Shown here: positions 56,797 through 64,000 of the stretch, one piece after another | How the letters are laid out: every line of letters starts with the position of its first letter | Numbering within the stretch: position 1 is the stretch's first letter | DNA from: Synanceia verrucosa | Lineage: Eukaryota > Chordata > Actinopteri > Perciformes > Synanceiidae | Assembly (NCBI GenBank): GCA_029721515.1 | Contig: CM056565.1 | Span: forward strand, 1,080,398 to 1,144,397 | Direction of reading: 5' to 3' | Length of the DNA: 64,000 nucleotides | Notes under the pieces: model-generated | What the model was told of the DNA's origin: nothing | Seen by the model: only the letters and a program-made list of their open reading frames with translations | Database searches by the model: none | Position numbers and translations under genes: made by a program

Positions 56797-57365
56797 GCTG
56801 GTGGCTGTGTAGTTTACTGCCACAACAAGAGCTCTGGGACTGGATGATGAAAATGCTCTCTCCTCTTTTTGGGGGATGTGTGACCATGACGAAAAAATTC
56901 TGTCTATGTCCATACTGTCAATGAAAATCTCCACCCTAGATGGTGAGGTGCTACTGGATGTATGTGTACAAGTAACAATAGGTAATATAATTGTGGATGT
57001 AATAAGTATGTTGCCAGAACATGGAATTATAAATATAGATGTAGAGATGAATATGTATTTGTATGTGATCTGATATACAGTATATGTATGAGCCTGTAGA
57101 GCTCACTGGAGTGTGTGTGTGTGCGCGCGCGCAGGCACGTGGAAAGGCTGAGTTTTAATTAGCTGAGCGCAGCAGCAGGAGGGAACTTTCCCTTACTGAG
57201 CGCCTCTTCAGCCAGCTGACAAAAATCTCTGTGACAACGTCGTCTCTATCCCCACTCACCCTCTTGACATCTCCCTCCCTCCCCTGACCCATTCCCTCCC
57301 TCCCTCCCTGTCTGCCTGCCCACACTCCATCCATCCATCCATCCATCCAGTCAAAACCATCTCTC
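56797..57365. other. No recognisable gene
   Basis: Includes a short TG/CG run at 57112-57132 and a (CCAT)n run at 57326-57350. No gene seen. Confidence 0.4.
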
Positions 57366-57534
57366 TTTGTCCCTCAAAGCATCACTGAAGACTTTGGGGA
57401 GCAGCTATGAATCCATACAAGCCACTGGTTATCATCAGCTGTGTTGCAGCCGAAAAGCTAAGGGTGTTAATATTCCTCACTTACATGACAATATTCTTTT
57501 GTTTTAATTGTTAGCACATGTTATAGAACAACAC
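57366..57534 (+). repeat. 169-bp direct repeat, unit 1
   Basis: Identical by eye and in length to 57713-57881. Its part 57375-57440 also occurs inverted at 57535-57600. Confidence 0.85.
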
Positions 57535-57600
57535 AGCTGATGATAACCAGTGGCTTGTATGGATTCATAGCTGCTCCCCAAAGTCTTCAGTGATGCTTTG
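57535..57600 (-). repeat. 66-bp inverted copy of part of the direct repeat
   Basis: Exact reverse complement of 57375-57440, starting immediately after unit 1. It can fold with unit 1 (94-bp loop) or with unit 2. A further small hairpin, TCCCTCAAAGAACT with AGTTCTTTGAGGGA, follows at 57601-57630. Confidence 0.85.
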
Positions 57601-57712
57601 TCCCTCAAAGAACTCAAGTTCTTTGAGGGACACAGCGCCAGACTAGGACTGACCTCTCGTGTGACTCCAGTCTGCCCTTGCATTTACCCATCACAAGCCA
57701 TACAAGTGATGC

Positions 57713-57881
57713 TTTGTCCCTCAAAGCATCACTGAAGACTTTGGGGAGCAGCTATGAATCCATACAAGCCACTGGTTATCATCAGCTGTGTTGCAGCCGA
57801 AAAGCTAAGGGTGTTAATATTCCTCACTTACATGACAATATTCTTTTGTTTTAATTGTTAGCACATGTTATAGAACAACAC
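57713..57881 (+). repeat. 169-bp direct repeat, unit 2
   Basis: Second unit; flanking sequence differs from unit 1 on both sides (GTGATGC before, CTTGAGTTG after). Confidence 0.85.
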
Positions 57882-58533
57882 CTTGAGTTGTTTTTGAGAA
57901 TTTAAAAGTCTGACAGGCGGACTGGCTTGAGGACAGGAAGCATCCTCTCCGCCCAACTGTTCAGAGAGGCTTTTGTATGACTCCAATTTCCTGTAATAGA
58001 GACCATATGTGCTCTGTGTTTTCACTGTTCATTCCACCCAGCCTGCAGATTTCTTGGCTGTTCAGTCATGCTTGTGGGTGTGTTTTCTTGAGTGTGCTCA
58101 TGTTTGTCAATGAATTGAGTTGTTTCAGCACTTATGATGGTGGCTACTGCACTCATCTAGATTACTGTGGAGCCATCAGGACACCACTACAGGAGTGTAT
58201 GTGTGTGTGTGTCTACTTTCCTCCAGATGAGATGATGCATTCAGTCCAATATCTGACCTTTTGTAAATGACAGGGCATTACTGCAGTGAATGAAATTTTG
58301 TGTCATGTGCAGACTTGAGTAAAGAAGACTTTTAAACTGGATATCTAAAATACCTGATCAGTCTGTCAGCACTTCAAAAAAGCATGCCTGTTGTCTGAAA
58401 ACTTCTCCTTTAGTGATGACCACACCACAACTGAACAGGAAAGCATGACTCCACCACTGGCATACTGTGTGCTTACATGCTATATGTTTTTGTCACATTA
58501 AATGTGGTCTGACAAGAAACAAATGGCTCCTAG
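57882..58533. other. No recognisable gene
   Basis: Intergenic sequence; the small open frames show no recognised domain. Confidence 0.4.
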
Positions 58534-60085
58534 CCTGGCCATAGCCCTCCGTAATCTTGCGCTCAATTATCATTTCTGTGCAGACTACTTCTACTTGGAC
58601 TTGAGTTCTCAGGATGATTAGGATTAGTGATGGGCAAAACAGTTCTTTTGACTGAACTGAATCTGTACGAATCGTTCATTAAAAAGATCCGTTCAAAAGA
58701 TTCGTTCACCGACTCACCGAGAGACCCCCGTCCATGACACTGCAGCAAGCAGGACATTCACCACAGTCCTCTTTCTGTCATTGCAAAGTTTACTTAATGT
58801 TGTAAACTAGGAAAGCTGGGGAGATTAAAAATAAATAGGCTTATATAGGCTGAAGACCTATATGCATTTCTAGCCTTTTAAAATAACAAATATACTGTAT
58901 GTGATTAAATGTCAGGTTATCAAATATTGTTATTGCACTGAAATGAAAACAAGAAACAATCAAAGTGGGAACTAATCATTAAAAAGTAAAATGACAATCC
59001 ATTAATCAATAATATATAAACTTTTACTACTACTAAACTATTGCTAATAATATATAAACTAAATAAACTGTTAATCAATAATATATTAAGAATGAAATAT
59101 CAATGTAAATGCACCCTGTGTGCACCGGTTAGTCTCACTCGCTTCTCTCCTCTCCCCTGCTCCTCAGTCTGTTAAGAGGAGCACTGTGATGTGTGTGCCT
59201 TTGTTTGAATGTGGCTTCACTTAGCATTTGCTCTTAGCTCAGAGAAACATGTCAGCGCCATGAGAGCTTATCCTCCGCTTCTAGTTTCTCCTTGCGGAAC
59301 TGACTGAGTGACTCTACCGGCTTCCTCAAAGAGGATGCTGGCTTCCTCCTCCGAGGAAGCCCTTACTCGCCGCCGCCGTCGCCCAGTGAACGAAACGTTC
59401 AGTGGACGAACCACGGCAGCTTCCTGGTAGAATCACTCGTTCGTTCAGTGAACGAATCGCTGCAGCTTCTTGCTAGAATCACTTGTTCGTTCACTGAGTC
59501 GCCCCTCCCCTTCCCTCGCTGGCTGGGTCATTCATCGAAGATTCACGAGTCATGAACTAATGAACGAGGCAGTTCAACTCCTGGCCACCACGCTGAGACT
59601 GAGCTCAAGTGAACTGAGAAAGGAACAAATCAGTTCAGGAAGTGATTCAGTTCAGTTTGTTCACTCAAAAGATTCGTTCTTTCGAACGAATCGTTCACGA
59701 ATGACACAACACTATAGTCTGGCTGGTTGTAGTTTGGCAATGGTGGCAGAGAGACGGAAGTGCAGGATGCCATTCAATCCGTTTTGGCTAGGCTCCCAAA
59801 TATTCAGCAATTGAAGTCGGAGCAAAAGGAATGTTTAACCAGTTTTATTGCTGGCAAAGATGTTGTGGCTTTACTCCCCATGGGGTTGACTTATTTTTCA
59901 GTTAGCTTTGTTAGTGGCAAAGGAGTTGGCTAGCCTGAATGCTGGCAGCGCATTACGTACGTCACGACCAAACATTAGTGATTGGGTAAAATCAGATCCA
60001 ATTGTTTCAAACTTCAACAGAGTTCACGCCTCTCATCTGAAATCAGTTCTCAATGGAGGAAAGCCAGGCCCTCTATACGACAGTC
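58534..60085. mobile_element. Second copy of the 10-bp-TSD element, interrupted
   Basis: Left end TAGCCTGGCCATAGCCCTCC as in the 27367 element. Right part 59868-60080 matches 27560-27765 (TTTACTCCCCATGGGGTT, GTTAGCTTTGTTAGTGGC, TTACGTACGTCACGACCA). A hAT-like repeat is inserted at about 58628-59712. The right terminus is not preserved. Confidence 0.6.
58628..59712. mobile_element. hAT-like MITE nested in the previous element
   Basis: Starts near AGTGATGGGCAAAACAG and ends GACACAACACT. Subterminal regions are rich in GTTCA, TGAAC and CGAACGAATCGTTCAC motifs on both sides, a pattern common in fish hAT MITEs. The 114-codon frame at 59470-59814 is a by-product. No exact target duplication found. 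Confidence 0.5.
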
Positions 60086-60408
60086 CTTCTTTCTTTGTAC
60101 TTCTTCGACTGATTTTTCATGCCTTCGTTTTCCCCTTTCAGTTCAGAATTTTGGACATGGAGCCTCATTTCCAAGTGAGATAGAATGTTGCAGGCGTGTG
60201 AAGACAGTTTTCAATAAAGTTCATTCAGTCCTTCCAGTTGCAGAGTTCACTGGTGCTAGGCAAATGCAAGTCAATGGTTCTAGTTTAGCCTGCCATTAAA
60301 AACAGTCTTACCCACTCCACAGTGAACCTGAGGCAAATCAGTTATAACGCCCTTTACGACTATCGATGTAAATGTCTGTGTTGATAGAATAATTTTAGAC
60401 ATAAAACC
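60086..60408. other. No recognisable gene
   Basis: Short unique stretch between the mutator-like copy and the gypsy LTR. Confidence 0.4.
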
Positions 60409-60623
60409 TGTCAGGTACTGGTGTTGTGCAGTAAGGAACGGACGCAACTTCCACTGAATAAGTCTTTAACTTTATGTAATAAAACTCACACTGGCAGCTG
60501 TCTGCCCCGTTAACACATTACAGAACCAGAACTCCCAAAAGCCCCCTGGTCATACCCCAAGTCCAATCGCATTGGCTGTGAGAACACAGGGTGATCATGG
60601 GACAATCAGTCCCATATACTACA
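60409..60623 (-). repeat. 3' LTR of the right-hand gypsy element
   Basis: On the minus strand TGTAGTATATGGGACTG … CAGTACCTGACA, preceded by a purine tract (AAGGGGGA, 60624-60631 on the complement). 215 bp; a poly(A) signal (CATTACATAAAG region, AATAAAAC on the plus complement) is not certain. The matching 5' LTR is outside the window. Confidence 0.6.
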
Positions 60624-60882
60624 TCCCCCTTCTTAGAAAAGGCTCAGTGGTAAACATTCACCTAAGTATCTGACTGTGACACTACTTAACAAAATAAAGT
60701 CTTAGACTTCAAACATATCATTTGCAGGATACTTTTCTTGTCATTGTTAAAATTATACTAGACATCTTGATGCAAATCTAAATATCAAATCAAAATTAGT
60801 AAACAGAAATTTAGAATTAAACTTAGAACATCACATTTACAGAATGTTGTTGTGAGGGATAAACTAAATGGTTAAGACAACG

Positions 60883-62259
60883 TCAGCCGATGGTAACATC
60901 TGAGAGTACATAGTCCTTTAGTTTGGACGGCAGCCTCAGACTTCTTCCGCTTCGAGATGTCTGGGCTGTGGAGGGTTCAGGATCAGGATCCGGCTCCGGG
61001 TCCTGCTCAGACACGTTGTCTTCCTCACTCTCCTCTTGCTCACTCTCCTGGTTGTATTCAGAAGCAGGGCCTGTGATGTGATCGTTGTCTCTGTACACAG
61101 CCGCCCTGTCAGGTCTAAGGTGTCTGCGGTTTCTTCTGTATCGTGCTCCTTCTGGTGTGAAGATGTCATAGGATCTTGGCTCATCCCTGACTCTCTCCAC
61201 CGTCGCTGGCTGCCATCCTTTGGTAGTCTTCATGCATACTCTCTCACCTTCCCCGAAGGGAGGAAGTGGTGACGCTGCTTTGTCATAGGTCCTCTTCTGC
61301 TGAAGCTGTCTCCGTGCCATGCCCTGCTGGACATTCTCTGGTGTCACTGGTAGAAGGATCATCTTGCTTGCTGGGAGATCAGAGCGGAGGACATGCCCCA
61401 TGAGTAGTTGTGCAGGTGAGTATTTCAACCCAGTGAGTGGTGTGTTCCTTAAGTGCAGAAGAGCCATGTTAGGGTTTATCCCAGTCTGTGATGTGGCCTT
61501 GTTTGTGGCCATGTTTTTTACCATTTGGACGGCCCTCTCGGCCAGCCCATTCGACTGAGGATGGGCTGGGCTGGAATGTGTTATTTTAAAGCCCCATTCC
61601 TTTGTAAACTGAGCCATCTCAGCACTGGCAAATGGTATGTGGTCTGCAATCAGGTCAGTTGGTTTGCCATGCCTTGCAAAGAGACCCTTGAACTTTGCTA
61701 TGACAACACCAGAGGTCTTGTTGGAGAGCCTTAGCACCTCAGGATATTTAGAAAAATAATCCACTATTAGCAAAAAAGAATGGCCCTGAAACTCAAAGAT
61801 GTCAGCTGCTATTTTTGCCCATGGTGTGTCAGGCACGGCATGAGGAAGGAGAGGCTCTTTCTGATTGTCAGGCAGCTTTTCTTGACATGCTGGGCATGAT
61901 TCCACCATCCTCGTAACATCCGCAGTGAGGCCTGGCCAGTACATCAGGGCTCTAGCATGCGCAAGGGAGCGCTGGATGCCCTGGTGCGCAGTGTGCAACC
62001 TCCTTAGCATCTTGGGTCTAAAGCCTCTGGGGATTATCATGCAGAGATTGACCATGAGCAGCCCATCCTCAATGTATATGTCATTCTTGGCATGCCAATA
62101 TGGCTGTGCTGCTGGTGGCAGGCTTTTCTTTCTGTCTGGCCATCCCTCTTTGTGCAGTCTCATCAGCGTCTGCATCTCACTGTCACTCGCTGTTGCAGCT
62201 CTCAGTTGCTCCATGATTGAGCCACTCAGAGGTTCCTGTGGTCTGATGTCATACACCAC
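60883..62259 (-). CDS. Gypsy integrase (right-hand element)
   Basis: Open frame of 458 codons. Zinc-binding HHCC domain (LHTAHQGIQRSLAHAR to CPACQEKLP), then the catalytic core: first D in KIAADIFEFQG, second in DLIADHIPFASAEM, E in NGLAERAVQMVKN. Around the second aspartate the usual D-N-G-P is changed to D-H-I-P. The C-terminal part has GERVCMKTTKGWQPATVERV and ends in an acidic, serine-rich tail (EQEESEEDNVSEQDPEPDPD). The start at 62259 is internal to the polyprotein. Confidence 0.85.
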   Translation of the reverse strand: MVYDIRPQEPLSGSIMEQLRAATASDSEMQTLMRLHKEGWPDRKKSLPPAAQPYWHAKNDIYIEDGLLMVNLCMIIPRGFRPKMLRRLHTAHQGIQRSLAHARALMYWPGLTADVTRMVESCPACQEKLPDNQKEPLLPHAVPDTPWAKIAADIFEFQGHSFLLIVDYFSKYPEVLRLSNKTSGVVIAKFKGLFARHGKPTDLIADHIPFASAEMAQFTKEWGFKITHSSPAHPQSNGLAERAVQMVKNMATNKATSQTGINPNMALLHLRNTPLTGLKYSPAQLLMGHVLRSDLPASKMILLPVTPENVQQGMARRQLQQKRTYDKAASPLPPFGEGERVCMKTTKGWQPATVERVRDEPRSYDIFTPEGARYRRNRRHLRPDRAAVYRDNDHITGPASEYNQESEQEESEEDNVSEQDPEPDPDPEPSTAQTSRSGRSLRLPSKLKDYVLSDVTIG

Positions 62260-62313
62260 CTTTTCCTCACCCAGGACACTACCCTCTGGTGTGGTTGTAG
62301 GAAGAGCGCCCTA

Positions 62314-62665
62314 GAGAGCCACCAACATGTCCTTGCCAGGCGTATATACAATGTCTATATCATACTTCTGTAACTGAAGAAGCATTCTTTGCAAGCGAGC
62401 AGGTGCTTTGCCAATGGGCTTGGTGATGATAGCCTCAAGTGGCTTATGATCAGACTGGACTTTAACTCTCACACCATAGACTTTATACTTTTCACCACAT
62501 ACTGGTGAAACTTCTTCAGAGCAAATACTATGGCAAGAAGTTCTTTTTCAATCTGAGCATAGTTCTGCTCAGCTGCAAGAGAGTGCTCTGGAAGCAAAAG
62601 CCACTGGGCGTTGGGCCTGCATCAACACTGCCCCAAGGCCATCTTTTGAGGCGTCGGCCTGTATT
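62314..62665 (-). pseudogene. RNase H region of right-hand gypsy, frameshifted
   Basis: Minus strand: IQADASKDGLGAVLMQ, then after a frame change near 62578 the equivalent of KELLAIVFALKKFHQY. A second change lies near 62740 at the end of the protease-RT frame. These separate the two long pol frames. Confidence 0.65.
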
Positions 62666-63982
62666 TCAATCTCCTCCCATGAATTGAAGAATTTTAGTAG
62701 AGGTGCACGGGAGATTGCAGCTTTCAGCCTGTCCAGCGTTGCCTTTGTGCTCTGGCTGCCACTGACAGATAATGTCCTTTCTGAGAAGCATCCTCAGCGG
62801 TGCGGTCAGCGTCGCCTCATGTGGAATGTACTGGGCAAGGAATCGCGTTATGCCCAGCAGTCTCTGTAGGCCCTTTTTGTCTGCTGGTGGGGACATCTCT
62901 GTTATTGCTGTAACCTTCGAATCATCAGCTCTGACCCCGTGAGCCCTAATGATGTGCCCCATGTATGTGACTTCACTCACCATATACTGGATCTTGTCCG
63001 CATTGAACTTGATGTTCAGCTTGGCAGCTCTGTCCATTACCTGCTGCAGTGTTTGATCATGTTCTTCTTTTGTGGCCGCTGCTATGATCATATCATCTGC
63101 AATGATGTGAACTCCGGCTATGTCGCCAAAGCTTTCTGTGTTGATGCGCTGAAATACCTCACTGGCACTTTTGATGCCGAATGGTAGACATGTGAACTGG
63201 TATCTTCCCCATGGGGTATTGAATGTGCATAGATCAGCTGACTCCTCATCCAGTTTAATCTGCCAGTAGCTGTCTTTCTCGTCAAGAATTGTGAAGAACT
63301 TCATGCCCGCCAGCCTCCACTGCACATCTTCTGGTGTGGGTATAGAATAGTGCTGGCGGAGCACGGCTCTGTTAAGGTCTCTCGGGTCCAGGCACACCCG
63401 TAGACTGCCGTTTTTCTTTTCAGTGATGACTAGACTGCTCACCCATGGCATTGGTTTGGTCACCTTACGGCACACACCCCTCTGTTCCTGGATGTCCAGT
63501 GTCTCTTTCAGTCTATCCAGCACCGCGAAGGGAATCTTCCGGCATCCATGAACAACCGGGGAAATCTTTGGATCTATATGGATGTGGTGCTCACCTGGAA
63601 ACTGACCTAGCCCTTTGAACACACTGGCATAGAGCTGAAGCAGCTCTGCTTTGGTCCTAGGTGGGACTTGCTGTGTCACTGTGTTTATTTTCTTGACTAA
63701 ATTGAGCTGCATACAAGCCTCCCTGCCTAGTATAGGTGTGTCGGAGGTGTCAGTCACATAAAATTGCAAGTGGGCCTGTTTGTCTCTGGAGTGCACCTGT
63801 AATGTCAATATGCCTTTGGGTTTGATGCGGGAGCCACCATAAGCTACCAGGACGGTGTCTGTCTCTGTCATTTTGCCTGGCGTGGTAAGTGAATTGGCTA
63901 TCGATTGGGGAAGCACATTGGCCTCAGGCCCTGTGTCAAGTTTGAAGCTGACTGTCTGACCTCCAAGATGCAACGTAACCAC
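62666..63982 (-). CDS. Gypsy protease and reverse transcriptase (right-hand element)
   Basis: 438 codons. Protease active site at residue 15 (FKLDTGPEANVLPQS), a conserved GREACMQLNL segment after it, then RT: PMPWVSSLVITEKKNGSLRV, LDPRDLNRAVLRQHY, FFTILDEKDSYWQIKLDEES, FGIKSASEVFQRI and the catalytic IIADDMIIAA, where the first position of the usual Y/F-x-D-D is isoleucine. The frame ends prematurely at the start of RNase H. It starts at 63982, but the polyprotein probably begins outside the window. Confidence 0.85.
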   Translation of the reverse strand: MVTLHLGGQTVSFKLDTGPEANVLPQSIANSLTTPGKMTETDTVLVAYGGSRIKPKGILTLQVHSRDKQAHLQFYVTDTSDTPILGREACMQLNLVKKINTVTQQVPPRTKAELLQLYASVFKGLGQFPGEHHIHIDPKISPVVHGCRKIPFAVLDRLKETLDIQEQRGVCRKVTKPMPWVSSLVITEKKNGSLRVCLDPRDLNRAVLRQHYSIPTPEDVQWRLAGMKFFTILDEKDSYWQIKLDEESADLCTFNTPWGRYQFTCLPFGIKSASEVFQRINTESFGDIAGVHIIADDMIIAAATKEEHDQTLQQVMDRAAKLNIKFNADKIQYMVSEVTYMGHIIRAHGVRADDSKVTAITEMSPPADKKGLQRLLGITRFLAQYIPHEATLTAPLRMLLRKDIICQWQPEHKGNAGQAESCNLPCTSTKILQFMGGD

Positions 63983-64000
63983 GCCCCCCCCCCCCCATCC

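Larger units (their letters stand above)
60409..64000 (-). mobile_element. Ty3/gypsy retrotransposon, 3' part, running off the window
   Basis: Minus strand: protease-RT, damaged RNase H, integrase and 3' LTR in ordinary gypsy order. Gag and the 5' LTR would lie beyond 64000. At least two indels break the RNase H region. The sequence at the window edge is a C-run (63986-63996), immediately upstream of the protease. Confidence 0.85.

Overview
This is a teleost fish nuclear genome window. The evidence is spliced exons of a ciliary gene with GT-AG introns, long (TA)n and (CA)n microsatellites, and a dense, layered mix of fish-type transposable elements (Tc1, hAT, PIF/Harbinger, ISL2EU, KDZ/Zisupton, Ty3/gypsy, Gmr1-like, L1, L2/Rex-type LINEs and a tRNA-headed SINE). 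I cannot name the species.

The only host gene I recognise is CFAP58 (cilia and flagella associated protein 58, alias CCDC147), and it is present twice in the same orientation. The last three exons of an upstream copy lie at 295-414, 7229-7353 and 7790-7913; the rest of that copy is left of the window. A second copy runs from 23700 to 31130 in 16 coding exons (about 768 codons, open throughout). It begins at a position equivalent to roughly residue 125 of the vertebrate protein, so it lacks the N-terminal exons. The two copies share intron and 3' flank sequence (about 105-8762 against 29599-33276, minus insertions). A further collinear match (9022-9344 against 43967-44275) extends the duplication downstream. 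The layout fits a tandem duplication whose second unit lost the 5' exons and may be expressed from a new promoter.

Layout. 1-9344: 3' end of copy A, with its penultimate shared intron swollen from 0.54 to 6.8 kb by nested insertions (a deleted gypsy element, an L2-type LINE, a Tc1 element and a solo LTR, the last two inside a TA microsatellite). 9345-23640: a transposon graveyard with two abutting MITEs, a Rex1-like LINE, a hAT element with 8-bp target duplication, a broken KDZ transposase gene interrupted by a 2 kb GC-rich block, a Gmr1-like retroelement with integrase upstream of reverse transcriptase, a Harbinger MITE, and an ISL2EU element with DDE transposase and YqaJ nuclease remnants. 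23700-31130: CFAP58 copy B. 31131-34168: its 3' flank, partly replaced by insertions. 34173-41685: a complete, very young Ty3/gypsy retrotransposon (LTRs differ at two bases) with gag and pol. 41690-48449: mostly unassigned sequence with SINE, MITE and microsatellites. 48450-55640: an L1-clade LINE on the minus strand, split by a second LINE and by a DNA-transposon-like segment that itself carries a solo LTR. 55950-60300: MITE, SINE, a 169-bp direct repeat with a 66-bp perfect inverted copy between its units, and a mutator-like element interrupted by a hAT-like MITE. 60409-64000: the 3' part of another gypsy element on the minus strand, running off the window.

No tRNA, rRNA or CRISPR array is present. 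Statements about family membership rest on motifs read by eye and recalled family features; no database search was run.
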